64,000 nucleotides of DNA from Melastoma dodecandrum (GCA_029817715.1 JARUPY010000506.1:248001-312000), one strand, 5' to 3'. Positions 10,547 to 21,612 are shown, counted from the first letter of the stretch. The notes: generated by a model from the sequence alone, not told the origin. Numbers and translations: made by a program.

Positions 10547-11686
10547 ATGGCGCCTAAGCAACGCACTACGACCGGTGCCTCTAGTTCTAGACAAAGGAAT
10601 GGAAAGGATAAGGCCGTAGTGAATGAATCGTCGGCGGCGTACCAACGGTCCATGAAACGACCGCTGGTCGCTGAGCGGGTATTCGATACCACGCATCCCG
10701 ATTTGGTTGAATACCGGGCGCGTTTAGAACGTCTGGGGTGGCTTCGTTTTAGTACAACGACAAAGCGGGCCGTCGTCCCGTTGGTCAGGGAGTTTTATGC
10801 AAACGTGCATACCTTGGACAAGGATAGGCAGAGTATTCGAGTTCGAGACAGGGAGGTTAAGTTTGGTGCATCAGTGATTTCCACATTTTATGGCCTCCCT
10901 GTTTACAACACTGAGGTATATTTCGATTATCTTAATAACCATTTTGATAGTAACGCAGTTATTGAGCGAATTGCTAAGCCAGGATCCCAGCGGACATTGA
11001 CAATGAGTCGGGACCCCCTCAGACTTCACGGCAGCGATTTGACCACCGAAGCACGCATGTGGGCCTTATTTGTAGCCGCCCGGCTCATACCCAGCAAGAA
11101 CACGAGCGAGATCACCAGGGATCGAGCGGCGCTCATCTTCTGTATCATGGAGGAGATGCCTATTGATGTGGGCAGGCTGCTGAATTGGATGATCCACCGC
11201 TGTTTGGACGACGCACGAGGTTTGTGGTTCCCTTGTCTCATTTCTGAGTTGTGTGTCAAGGCAGGTGTGCAGTTTGACAGGACGGAGGAGCTTTGTCCCC
11301 CGGGCCAGCCTCTAGACCATCAATCGCTGGACAAGATTGGCACAAGGCAGGGAGGCGTCTCTCGCCCTCGTCCAGCCGCTGCGAGTGTCATGCCCTCCGA
11401 GCAAGAACGGTGGGCCCAGATGCAGGAGTTCATGCAGCAAACCAGGGACGCTCAGCAGCAAACTCGAGCCTTCCAGCAATACACCATGGGCTTCATCCGA
11501 CATCAGATTGAGTACAACCGCCAGGCCGCGCCATCCTCTGGAGTAGACTTCAACGCGCTGTATCAACCAGTCTACCACCCACCGGGATGGGATCGACCCA
11601 TGGGATGGAGTGATGCTGCTATGGATGATGCAGAAACCAGCCCGGCAGATGATGAGGATGTTGACTCCGACTCGGAGTCCGATTAG
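10547..11686 (+). CDS. ATHILA-type third ORF (plant transposon protein domain)
   Basis: A 379-residue open frame from ATG 10,547. After a basic N-terminus it carries the segment found in Athila ORFs and annotated as a putative plant transposon protein domain (YRARLERLGWLRF, VREFYANVHT, VKFGASVISTFYGLP, WALFVAARLIPSKN). The C-terminus is Gln-rich and then very acidic (DDEDVDSDSESD). In Athila this position holds the so-called env-like ORF, but I see no signal peptide or membrane segment, so an envelope role is not supported here. Its actual function is unknown. The frame is intact. Confidence 0.8.
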   Translation: MAPKQRTTTGASSSRQRNGKDKAVVNESSAAYQRSMKRPLVAERVFDTTHPDLVEYRARLERLGWLRFSTTTKRAVVPLVREFYANVHTLDKDRQSIRVRDREVKFGASVISTFYGLPVYNTEVYFDYLNNHFDSNAVIERIAKPGSQRTLTMSRDPLRLHGSDLTTEARMWALFVAARLIPSKNTSEITRDRAALIFCIMEEMPIDVGRLLNWMIHRCLDDARGLWFPCLISELCVKAGVQFDRTEELCPPGQPLDHQSLDKIGTRQGGVSRPRPAAASVMPSEQERWAQMQEFMQQTRDAQQQTRAFQQYTMGFIRHQIEYNRQAAPSSGVDFNALYQPVYHPPGWDRPMGWSDAAMDDAETSPADDEDVDSDSESD

Positions 11687-12824
11687 CCTACCATCCGGGA
11701 GAAGATCCTGAGTTCAACCGGACATGTGCCAGGTTGTGTCTCTCTTAGCTTTACTTTCATCTATCTCATGCACTGTTGGAGATACAGCCTGCCACGAGGT
11801 CGTGTCAGGATTTATGTTTGGGGGTGACGTTATCCTTGTGATTTTTTTTTTGTTATTTCTGTCAGCTTGATCATGTTTCTGAGTCTATCTTTCTTTTTTT
11901 TTTGTTTTCTTTGAGTCGATGCCTCTCAGTTAAACCTTAGGATTTCGAATTAGAAGAGTCGGACTCTAGGAGGATGATTTAGGGTCGCACATTTAAGGCG
12001 GAGGGGGAATTAGTTCTAGTAAGCATGCCTAATTTCTTGGAAAGAATGATCTATGTTGTTCCTGATAGGAAGCTAACTAAGCAGCGTCAGCTCTACAGTC
12101 TCTTTAAAAGCGTAGTCATTAAGGAAAAGTATAGGCACTCGAATAATCTTTTGGAGACGAAATTCAGGTTAGAATGTGAAAAAGAAAAAGAGCAAGAAAA
12201 GAAAACGGTTGCCAAGGTTCTGAGCACCACTGTTCAAGCTAGAAAAGAGTAAAAAGTAAAAGAGAGAAAGAACAAAATCGATTTTGAGCTTGAATATGTG
12301 CTTGTGGTGTTAGTCTTCCTTGCGGCTCGAGTTCTCGTCCGAGGGGTGCTTTATCACCTAGTGCCTTGGTCCGTCTGGACCGGGAGTCACTGACTGAGAA
12401 CTCGTTACACGAGCGTTTGCGGGAATTGATGAGCATTTAGAATCGTGTAACTAAATGAAAAGAGAAAAATGAGATGAAAAGAAAGACCTCGAATTAGTTG
12501 AGAAGGTGGGGAGAGCTGAGTCTAGAAAAGTACTTGATGGCTATGAAAGATTTGAGAATGTGGGGTTGACAACGCGAGGTGTGCAAATTGAGGGAACGAG
12601 TTTTATAAGAACTACAAAAATCGTGCATGCTAGCTTTGAACGAAGTCTACCTCTAAAACAGGTGTGCGTCCTTAGCTGAGAGTCATTAACGACAAATCCA
12701 AGTTCGGAAGACTTGGGTGAGACTGGGGAGTATCAAGTGTGATGTTTTTGTTTTGCTTGGTTACATTTTCGTTTGTTTTGGCTTTGTTTTGCTCGAGGAC
12801 TAGCAAAAGATAGGTTTGGGGGTG
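11687..12824 (+). other. Athila 3' noncoding region with polypurine tract
   Basis: No convincing gene. A 75-residue frame at 12,025–12,252 has no recognised family. The region ends with TAGGTTTGGGGGTG (12,811–12,824) directly before the 3' LTR, the expected position of the plus-strand primer. Confidence 0.65.
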
Positions 12825-14065
12825 TGATAACTCTACAAAAGTAGAGTTAAATGATCACATTTGTGCCTTGATTTGAGTTAGTTCCGTCGTTTTAAGTGTT
12901 TAGATCTGAGGTTTCGAGTTGAATTGTGTTACCTCACGTCCGTTATTGTTCGTGTAGGAAATTGGAGATGAAACGATGAACAACGAAGAGAGGAAGGAAG
13001 AGTTGTGAGAAGGAAGCGAGGAGTACGACCACAGAGACTTCCGCAGCTGCAGAAGATTTCCTCGCAGCTGCGGAGAAGCTAAAGGGAGCGCACCACACTG
13101 AAGTCCGCAGCTGCGGCCGTCAACCCCGCAGCTGCGGCGGACCAGAAGATCCCCTCCGAATTTTTAGTTTCTTTATTTTTATTTAGGTCCTTTAGTTTAT
13201 TCTCTAGTATAAATACTCAAACTTAATGCTTGTTAGGGTTAGTGGGGAATTGGCGTTATCTCGTGACAGGAGATTTGTGCCGGCGGAGAATTGCAAATTC
13301 TTTTCCCTTTGCTTTTCGATTTCAATTATGCTTTCATCTTTGTCCTGATTTTCGTGTTGCATCGCTATGAACTAATTTCTTTGTTCTAGGACGACGATGG
13401 AACCTCGTGTTCCTTTGTAATTGTTGAACCTTTCTTTATTATGATTTGAATTTCCGTTGGTTGTTTATCCAATTCCGTGTTTAATGCGTATTAGCAGCCT
13501 GATCAACTGTTGATATTGACTTGATCGCCTAGGGAGACTCGAAAGGGTAGTCTAGGTCAGGTCGGGATTAGGATAACCTAAGGAACCTTCGAGTCGAGAG
13601 ACCGGGTTTTAGTGTGAGAGTAGAAATACCATGCACCTTGGGAAATCAAAGTAGGGTTAAATCGTAAAGGGCCTCCACTAGTTCTTTGCCTAGACATAGA
13701 GTAGAGAATTTGATACATGGGGGCACGTTCCCGGATATTCGAGAGGGTTATGGGGAGAGATTAGCGGCCTACAGTTAACAACCGGTGAAATTCAATAGTA
13801 ATAAAAAGAGGGGATATGAGAGCATAAGTCACGAGGGGAAATCAGTAGTCCTAGATCTTTCATTCTTATTGGTAATTAGATTCACGTTGCTGTTAGTTTA
13901 ACTTCTCATCACTTGATTTGTTCACTTGACCTTGAATTTAGTTATCGAATTTGACGTTACAAGACTTAATTGATACTGTTCTCTGTGGGATCGACCCTTG
14001 CTTGCCCTTACTGCTTAGTTTGCGTGAACGAGGATTTATTTTTGTTGCGTTGACGACGCGCATCA
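12825..14065 (+). repeat. Athila 3' LTR
   Basis: 1,241 bp, a near copy of 3,103–4,343. TATAAATA at 13,208–13,215. Exact CGCAGCTGCG at 13,063, 13,106 and 13,127, with a fourth near copy at 13,041. The target duplication CCTGG follows at 14,066–14,070. Confidence 0.93.
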
Positions 14066-15374
14066 CCTGGTTTCGCTAGATATATCGCATTCTTCCCTTA
14101 TCGGACCCCTGCCAGAGAGCATTGGGCGGTTGGCATCTCTGACAAATTTATATGCTTACGAAAACTATATCAATGGTTCCATTCCATCATTCCTCTGTAA
14201 AATGAAATCACTGTGGAGGTTGGATCTCAGCAAGAACAATCTCAGTGGAAGCATTCCTGACTGTTGGGATACTCCGTATTTGGAGCGGATGGATTTCTCT
14301 TTCAACAACTTATCCGGTCCGATCCCGAGCTCTATCAAGCACCTTAATGTGCTATTATCATTGCACTTGAACAATAACCATCTTTCCGGGGAGATTCCTC
14401 ATGGCTTGAGTTATTGCGGTCTTCTGATGTTTCTGGATCTCGGCGACAACAATCTCAATGGAGGCATCCCAACATGGATGGGAGGCGATACCCTTCCAAT
14501 GTTGCAGGTTCTGCGGCTAACAGGAAACGATCTCAGTGGACATCTTCCCCCTGAGATATGTTCATTTCAACTGGTGCGACTGCTAGACCTCTCGAGAAAT
14601 GGGTTTACGGGAAGCATTCCTCCTTGTTTTGGTCTCATGACGGGCTTCAATCCATTCGATTGGAGCGCATTGGCTTCCGGCTCTCATTTTGCGTCTCCGT
14701 CACCAGTAGGAGTGATTGCCGATGTCCAGAGGGAGCACGTCATTCAATTTATGAAGGGTGTAGACAGAGATTACACCCAGATTGCTCTTAAGCTGGTCAC
14801 AATTCTCGACCTGTCGAGCAACAGCCTTGTTGGAACGCTTCCTAAAGAGCTCTGTAATTTGTTCGGGCTTCGAGGTTTAAATGTGTCTCATAACCACCTC
14901 AATGGATCCATCCCGAGCAGACTCGGAGACATGACCTCAATCGAGTCCCTCGACCTCTCGGACAACCTCTTGACGGGGAACATCCCCGCAAGCATATCGG
15001 CTCTCACAAGTTTAGACCACCTCAACCTATCGCACAACAACTTGTCTGGAGAAATCCCAAAGGGAAGTCAAATGCAGACCCTCCAAGACCCTTCCATATA
15101 CGCGGACAACCCTCTGTTGTGCGCAGATTTCCTTCAAAGGAAATGCCACTCCACTGCATCCATCCCGCATCCCCCAGGGTCCACAGGCTGGGAAGACGGC
15201 CACGACAGAGGAGACAGGCTCGAGCAGTTGTTGTTCTACGCTGTCATGGTGCTCGGATTCGGTTGCGGATTCTGGGGTGCCATTGGTTCATTGGTGGTGA
15301 ATAGCAAATGGAGGAAGGCCTTCTTCGAGTTCGCGGCAAGAGTGACGGACTGGCTTACGCGGCCAAAGCACTAA
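14066..15374 (+). pseudogene. LRR receptor-like protein, 3' portion (module 1)
   Basis: Continuation of the RLP split at 3,102. It carries further LRRs (LSGSIPDCWD, LSGEIPHGL, LNGGIPTWMGG, LTGNIPASISAL, LSGEIPKGSQMQTL), the C-terminal cap with CADFLQRKC, and an acidic juxtamembrane stretch (WEDGHDRGDRLEQ). A transmembrane helix (LFYAVMVLGFGCGFWGAIGSLVV) and a short basic cytoplasmic tail ending VTDWLTRPKH follow. There is no kinase. This half is fully open but has no promoter or signal peptide of its own. Confidence 0.9.
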
Positions 15375-16209
15375 CCGCGGCCGAAATAAAGCATATGATG
15401 TCGTAATGTTTGTGGGACATGCTCTTCGTGTTCGTGCAATGTGTTTTCGAAATAAAAACAGAATGATTTTGTAAGTTTAGCATAAACAGAACTTTAATGT
15501 TTCCGTCGTTGATTTTATCGTACCGTCGGACAACATTCGCTAAACTCAGTTAAAAAATCAGCGTCAAGACACATTAAGTGTGGAAAATAGAGCTCGACAC
15601 CTGATTTTAACGGTGCTTAAAAATCGGCAAAAAGTTGGACAAAAGTTGGCGACGTCGATTGTCGACGATGTCCTCCCATCATAGCATTACGTCGCTTAAC
15701 TGTTCAAATCACACGTCAATAATAAAATTCAATTAAAAAAAACCACCAAAAGATCACATTAGAAAAAAATTAATTATAATCGACAAAAATTCTCTAAAAT
15801 AAAATGAACTAATAAATATTAATAAAATATATATTAATGATATCAACTTTAAACCAATTTTTATTATTAATTTAGTTTGTTATATAATTTTGTCAAAAAC
15901 TTTTGTTTTTATTTTAATATTAATCGATCTTTAATTTTATTGTGTATAAGTCAAACAGAGCTTAATAGACAATTTTAACTAAAAAAGGAAAAAAATTAAA
16001 AATAAAAATAAAATTTTGATGGACAAATCAAGTGAATTGGAAGCCGAAGTTGAACGATAGTTGTTGATGCTGTCAAAAAATACGTAAAATCGATAAAGGT
16101 CGGATGATATTCTATTAGGGGCTGCTATTACGAATGAAATATATTATGAGACGAATGAATGTGAGATTGAAACTCCATAATTATACTATACGAATAAGAC
16201 TATACCCAA
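15375..16209. other. RLP 3' flank and MULE-MITE-related sequence, module 1
   Basis: The first ~350 bp match the flanks at 18,330–18,887 and 45,057–45,510. From about 15,770 to 16,200 the sequence is related to the MULE-type MITE at 54,889–55,407, including the segment near 16,030 with AAGTGAATTGGAAGCCGAAG. No gene. Confidence 0.6.
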
Positions 16210-16540
16210 AATCAGTAATACCAATGTATGGAACCATAAAATTCATATAACAAAATAAATTACCAGGATAACGTTTCTTATACATATATCTCTCAATGAG
16301 ACTTTGCAATCTCTGTGATTTTCACTGAAAAAGGTCTTCATAGAATAGTCTGGGATTGAAGTCAGATCATCACCGGGATTAACCACTAAGAAACCAGCAG
16401 CATAAGGAACATGAACATCATCAATCATTATTGTCTCTGTATCGGCAACAATGAATGGACAACATTCTTTGATTTGTGTATCTTTTAGCTTACGAATCTT
16501 AAAGGGAATACGACTCTTTAAACTCGAAGTACTTGTTTTG
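16210..16540 (-). pseudogene. Fragment resembling a family B DNA polymerase of plant mitochondrial linear plasmids
   Basis: Read on the minus strand, about 100 residues are open. They include a basic stretch (KIRKLKDTQIKEC) and CPFIVADTETIMIDDVHVP, followed by YAAGFLVVNPGDDL. The D-x-E of VADTET fits exonuclease motif I of protein-primed family B polymerases, and the HxPYAAG context is what I associate with polymerases of plant mitochondrial linear plasmids. The fragment ends after about 35 further residues. It is absent from the equivalent position of module 3 (about 46,045). It looks like an organelle-derived insertion; the family call is from memory of the motif. Confidence 0.55.
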
Positions 16541-16827
16541 CTTTCGCTTAAAACAATTTAAAATTAATAAAAATTAAAATTAAAATAAAAATTATAATTT
16601 ACTAAAAATTGAGATTTTGTCTTAAATATTTAATCCGGATGTGTAATGGGTAAATAAAGACTGAAACATATCCCTGAAAGACGTCTCCTCTCGTCTCGTC
16701 TAGTCTCGTCACCGTTTGAAAAGATGGTGTTGCACCAAACGTCCTTATCGGACACACAGTTCTCATCCTTCCCCGGCGGACCATTTTCCTAGCAAGGTTT
16801 TCTGGATCTGTTGTTTTCTGAGTCTGG

Positions 16828-17951
16828 ATGTCGTCGACTCCGGTGGTCCCGAGGAAGAGGAAGTTGGGAGCCACTTCCTCCGCCGTCGTCCCTTTCGCCC
16901 GCCTCTCTTCTTCGTCCTCCTCCCGTGTCGTCGTCCCTAGCACCCACCCCTCTTCTTCCTCCTCGTCCCGTGTCGTCCTTCCCGGCACGTCGTCCTCTTC
17001 TTCATCCACGTTGCCCTCTTCGCCCTCTTCTGCGTCCTCGCTGCGATCTTCTTTGTCCTCGTCGCGTGTCGTCGTCCCTACCACCCGCCCCTCTTCTGGG
17101 TCCTCGTCGCGTGTCGTCCTCCCCAACACCCACCCCTCTTCTTCGTTCTCGTCGCGTGTTATCATCCCTAGCGCCCGCCCCTCTTCTTTGTCCTCGTCAT
17201 GTGCCGTCCTTCCTCATTCCATGAGGAGGGAATCCCAGGACATCGCTGGTATGAAGGAGAAGAAGGCTCATCCAGACCCGGGGGTAGACACATTCGGGAT
17301 CAGGGATAAAGGCTGCTGGTCTTGCTGTGATATCTGTATGGATACTAAGCATGCTTTCGAGATGATCAAGATCAGCGAGGGATGCTCCCATTCCTTCTGC
17401 TCTAGCTGTGTTACTACACATGTCGAGACGAAGATCCTCGCGAACGTTGCCGGCATCAAGTGCCCGGGTTTGGGTTGCGGGAGCGTGATCGAGGTAGGTA
17501 TCTGTATGGGTTTCCTCAAGAGGACGTTGCTGGAGAGGTGGGAGAGGTTGAGGTGTGAGGCAGCCTTCGCTGAGCCGCAGAAGTATTACTGCCCGTTTAA
17601 GGACTGTTCTGGGATGTTGATCGTGGACGGGGAGGCAGGGGTTCCAGTCAGGTTGAGGGAGTGCGAGTGCGCATACTGTCATCGGTTGTTTTGTGCCAGT
17701 TGCAGGGTTCCCTGGCATTGGAAGTATGCATGTGAGGACTTCAAGTCGAAGAATGCTAACGACCGAGGGAGCAACGACGTGCTGCTGAAGAAGCTTGCGC
17801 AGAAGAGGAAATGGCAGCGCTGCCCCACTTGCAAGTTTTATGTGGAAAGGACTTTGGGTTGCGCCCACATTGTTTGCAGGTGCCCGACTCTTTTGCCTAC
17901 ACATTTATCACATGGATCTGGTTGTTGGAAACTTCGCGTGCCGATTCATGC
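16828..17951 (+). pseudogene. RBR-type E3 ubiquitin ligase, module 1, last exon missing
   Basis: From ATG 16,828: a Ser/Arg/Val/Pro low-complexity N-terminus made of ~15-residue repeats, RING1 (CCDICMDTK to CSHSFCSSC), IBR (YYCPFKDCSGML to CHRLFCASC) and the first half of RING2 (CPTCKFYVERTLGCAHIVC). The splice donor follows at 17,880. Sequence matches the module 3 RBR into the intron to about 17,951, then switches to an RLP tail, so the exon carrying the rest of RING2 is lost. One IBR position differs from module 3 (ECAYC versus ECPYC). RBR ligases pass ubiquitin through a RING2 cysteine; without the end of RING2 activity is unlikely. Confidence 0.85.
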
Positions 17952-18329
17952 TTGGCTCTAACAAGTTTAGACCACCTCAACCTATCGCACAACAACTTGT
18001 CTGGAGAAATCCCAAAAGGAAGTCAAATGCAGACCCTCCAAGACCCATCCATATACGCGGACAACCCTCTGTTGTGTGCAGATTTCCTTCAAAGGAAATG
18101 CCACTCCACTGCATCCATCCCACATCCCCCAGGGTCTACAGGCTGGGAAGATGGCCACGACAGAGGAGACAGGCTCGAGCAGTCGTTGTTCTACGCTGTC
18201 ATGGCGCTCGGATTCGGTTGTGGATTCTGGGGTGCCATTGGTTCATTGGTGGTGAATAGCAAATGGAGGAAGGCCTTCTTCGAGTTTGCGGCAAGAGTGA
18301 CGGACTGGCTTACGCGGCGGAAGCACTAA
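17952..18329 (+). pseudogene. LRR receptor-like protein, C-terminal fragment (module 2)
   Basis: Joined directly to the RBR intron, it starts within the last LRR (TSLDHLNLSHNNLSGEIPKG). It carries the C-terminal cap, the transmembrane helix and the tail ending VTDWLTRRKH. About 120 residues remain. Upstream RBR DNA happens to be open in this frame (17,811–18,329), giving a chance fusion ORF that is out of frame with the RBR protein. Confidence 0.88.
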
Positions 18330-18887
18330 CCGCGGCCAAGATAAAGAGACTGCTGAGAAACTCTTTCCTTAGGCGTTTGGTGAAAAGCATATGATGTCGT
18401 GCTGTTTGTGGGACATGCTCTTCGTGTTCGTGCAACGTGTATTCGAAATAAAAACAGAGTGATTTTGTAAGTTTAGCATAAACAGAACTTTAATGTTGCC
18501 GTCGTTCGATTTTATCGACCGTCGGACAACATTCGCTAAACTCAGTTAAAAAATCAGCGTCAAGACACGACACAGTATGCGTGGAAAAACGTGATATATG
18601 AAACTCGGTCTTATAAAGAATCAAAGTCGATATTTGATCGATTTCACGAAGTTAACTTACGACATTATTTTACAAAAAAACTCTAATTTTAACGTGCTTC
18701 AAAATCGGCAAAAAGTTGGACACGAGTCGACTCATCGACGATGATGATGGACATCTAAAACAAATAAGAGAAGGACGTGTTACTTGTTAATATACGATGT
18801 CCTCCCAACATATCATTACGTCGCTTAACTGTTCAAATCACGTCAATAATAAAATTTAATAAAAAAAACCACCAAAAGATCATATTA
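18330..18887. other. RLP 3' flank, module 2
   Basis: Noncoding, matching the RLP downstream flanks of modules 1 and 3. It ends where the sequence switches abruptly to CRK exon 5. Confidence 0.7.
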
Positions 18888-19130
18888 GATACCCGGTACA
18901 AGATAATAACGGGCATCACTAGGGGGCTTCTTTACCTACACGAAGACTCAAGGCTTCCGAATCATCCATCATGACCTTAAAGCGAGTAACATATTGCTGG
19001 ACATGGACATGAATCCTAAAATATTGGATTTCGGCATGGCTAGATTGTTCGAGCTTGATCAAAATCAAGCCGACACAAACAGGATCATGGGCACCTTGTA
19101 AGTATCAAAGCCGACTCATGGCCATGGCAT
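18888..19130 (+). pseudogene. CRK kinase fragment (exon 5 and start of intron 5), module 2
   Basis: Matches 40,029–40,260 of the module 3 CRK. It encodes [20 protein letters not shown], then a one-base insertion near 18,957 breaks the frame, then LKASNILLD. The catalytic-loop HRD is HHD and the residue before DFG is Leu instead of Ser. After the intron donor at about 19,099 the sequence jumps to CRK downstream flank near 19,130, so the rest of the kinase is deleted. Confidence 0.85.
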
Positions 19131-20012
19131 TACATTTGGCGAGACTGATCTTCGTCTTCGTCTTCTACGATTATTGTTGAAAAAAGGAAAGTATTTAATA
19201 ACTGAGAGTATGCGATATTACAGCAAATTTTTATCATATCATGTGTAAATCTCGCAGTTTAATTTTCGAACACCAATACCTCAAGTTTATGGGCAGGAGA
19301 GGACACTTTGGCTTTGGTGTCGTTGTTGCCCTCGGCGTTAACAGCTCGCGAACTACCCGGCCCGGCTCGTCTCGTGGCTGGAGCCCGGTTCGATAAAAAT
19401 TAGAATATGACGTGCTCGAGCTTAGGCTCGAGACTTATCTTTTGATAGTCAAGCCGACTCGTGCTGACTTACGGATCCGACAAACGGTTTGGGTGGACTT
19501 GACAAATTTTGAAAAATACTTAATTGTGGAAATATGGCTCTGGAGAGGATCGGGCTCGATCTCGAGCTCGGCCTAAAAAATAATTGAAGTTCAAGTCGAG
19601 CTCAGATAGAAGGTTTCCAAGCCCGTCCCGGCTCATTAACAACCTTATTTGTCGCTAGGTCTAGGCTTATTTTAAATGGAACGATGAATCAAAGAATAGA
19701 AAAATTATAGAAATCCATTTGAGTTCGGGACACCTCAAAAAAAAGGGAGTCGTTAATCGCATGTACCTGATTTTATTAGGAGTCAGGTTTAGAAAAACCA
19801 TCACACACGGCGTCGTTGTTAAAAAACAAGATCTCTTTAACACTTTAAAATCTATATGAATTTATTTAAAAAAAAAAATTGAATCCTCCTTACAAGAATC
19901 ACGTGGTGTCCTTGTTGCCGAGAAAATCTCAAGTCCAAATATTAAACCGGAAATAGCGTACGTTTCCCGTATTTCCTCAGTTCGGATTCCGCCCTTCCCA
20001 AACAAAGCCTTA
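19131..20012. other. CRK–RLP spacer, module 2, including the third MITE copy
   Basis: Noncoding and equivalent to 290–1,255 and 40,925–41,830. The MITE remnant is at 19,331–19,647; its right target duplication TTTGTCGC (19,648–19,655) is kept, the left is gone. At about 20,012, just after the TTAACGC shared with the RLP upstream region, the sequence jumps into RBR coding DNA. Confidence 0.7.
19331..19647. mobile_element. hAT-like MITE, module 2 copy (left end damaged)
   Basis: Same element as 519–855. It begins at a GGCGTTAACAG-like left end and closes with TTAACAACCTTA followed by TTTGTCGC. The left target duplication is lost. Confidence 0.65.
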
Positions 20013-20825
20013 ACGCTTCTTGCATGATCGAGGTAGATCTCTGTAGGGGGCTTCTTGAGGTGAATCTGTTGGAGAGGTGGGAGAAAGCCAAGTGTGAGGC
20101 AGCCTTCGATGAGATTCAGAAGTATTACTGCCCATTTAAGGAGTGTTCGGCTATGTTGGTCGTGGACGTGGTGTTGGGGAATTCGGTGAAGGAATGTGAA
20201 TGCCCGTACTGTCATAGGTTGTTCTGTGCCAGTTGCAAGGTCCCCTGTCATTGGAAGTATACCTGCAAGCAGTTCCAGTCGATGGACGTGGGCGTGCGTG
20301 GGAACGAGGACGTGCTGGTGAAGGAGCTTGCCAAGGAGCAGAAATGGGGGAGGTGTCCCAAGTGCAAGTTTTACGTCGAAAGGACTCACGGCTCCCACCA
20401 CATCACTTGCAGGTGGACGACTCTTTCTCGATTTCCCTTTAGCTGATGTGGTTGATCATATCTTTATGGGTGATCGATGCATCATGAACATATTCCTCTG
20501 ATTCTTCAAACTCAGATCTTAAGCTGTTCCATCCATTTCATTGAGGATTAGGTTGGTCGGATAACATCTCGCCTTTCGCATTACCTTGCTGCTGCTTAAC
20601 TGACCCGTATAAAGTTCAGCATCTTAGAAACACTCATCTCAACGCCGTTTCTCGTGCATCACTAGGAAGGCAATCTGGTCATCGACGCATAAAACTAGTC
20701 TCCAGGCTTATAGTTGGTCACTGACTGATTTTGTCGCCATCCCTGGCAGGTGCGGGTTCGAGTTCTGTTACGGCTGTGGAAGCGACTGGTGTGGTGGTCT
20801 CCACCTTAGTTGCATGAAACGCTAA
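20013..20825 (+). pseudogene. RBR E3 ligase, IBR–RING2 fragment (module 2)
   Basis: The first part encodes IEVDLCRGLLE through an IBR (YYCPFKECSAML, CHRLFCASC) into RING2 (RCPKCKFYVERTHGSHHITC), ending at 20,412. A GT–AG intron (20,413–20,749) follows, and the last exon (20,750–20,825) gives CGFEFCYGCGSDWCGG to stop 20,823–20,825. Joining the exons keeps the frame. RING1 and the N-terminus are missing. The Cys before the HxxxC of RING2 is Ser here (GS instead of GC in the sister copies). It is more diverged than the module 1 and 3 copies. Confidence 0.82.
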
Positions 20826-21600
20826 GCAATCATCCCGGCCGCAGACATCACCGCCGGGCGTTTGCGATTCTTGCCAGATTCATTTGGTTTAGGACAAGGC
20901 ATTGTTTTTACATCGTCCCCTATTTCATATAATTATATGAAATTGATGGGCATATTCAATTAGCTGAATATTACTATCGTGTAAAATGTGAGTTTTAATT
21001 CAATTGAAAATTATTCTTGAAAGTTTGTGAGAATAACAAACTAAGATTTTATTTTTCCCAAGGTGGTTTTTTTTTTACTAATTAAAATTGATTTCTTAAA
21101 CTAATCATATGAATCACATAACAAAATGTTCAAAAAGTGGGAAAGTCTTGTCTCCATCTCCGTCCACAGAGTTTGACAATTCAAAGTCTCCTTTAGGTTG
21201 TGTGGTACAATTATTTGATTTGATGTTTCTTCTTTTTCGCCCGATTTTCATAGCTTTAGCTCGACTAATTCGGATTCGATTCGCGTAGGTCATTTGAATA
21301 TGATGGGTGACCTCCTTAAGCGAATTCAAGCTTCTTAGCAATGATAACAATTGTTGTTTTACTTGTCTTCAAAAGATGAATGGATGCAATTAACGAATAA
21401 TACATGTTGTGTATTATATGATATAGTTAATCGGAATAATTACACATGTTCTAAATGCACACTTTGCTCGACTCGGTTAAAATTGTCTTTATCAACTCCA
21501 ATCTCAATTACTCGATGACGGATTAGACAAAAAAAAAAACGTGATTGATGAAAGGCGGAACTTCATTAAGTCGTTGGACACCTAAACATTCGTAAAGTGA
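20826..21600. other. Spacer between modules 2 and 3
   Basis: No gene is recognised. AT-rich sequence between the RBR fragment and the CRK promoter. Confidence 0.5.
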
Positions 21601-21612
21601 AGTCAAGGTCAA
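21601..21612 (-). promoter_or_regulatory. Two adjacent W-boxes upstream of the CRK
   Basis: AGTCAAGGTCAA is the reverse complement of two WRKY cores (TTGACC, TTGACT). It lies 56 bp before the CRK ATG at 21,668. W-box clusters are known in CRK promoters; use here is an inference. Confidence 0.45.

Larger units (their letters stand above)
3103..14065 (+). mobile_element. Athila-type Ty3/gypsy LTR retrotransposon inserted in the RLP gene
   Basis: A 10,963-bp element bounded by 1,241-bp LTRs (TGAT…ATCA) and a 5-bp target duplication CCTGG (3,098–3,102 and 14,066–14,070). The uninterrupted site is visible in module 3 at about 43,757–43,766. Order: 5' LTR, tRNA-Asp type PBS, gag-protease, RT-RNase H-integrase, palindrome array, ATHILA-type ORF, long 3' noncoding region, purine-rich tract, 3' LTR. 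The LTRs differ at roughly 16 positions by eye, so the insertion is fairly recent. Gag has a frameshift and gag-pol an in-frame stop, so the copy is not autonomous as it stands. Confidence 0.93.

Noticed and set aside
10547..11686. Envelope protein reading of the third Athila ORF
   Set aside because: No signal peptide, fusion segment or membrane helix is visible, so only the ATHILA-type domain is claimed.
12025..12252. 75-residue ORF in the Athila 3' region
   Set aside because: Lys/Glu-rich, short, no family; probably noncoding.
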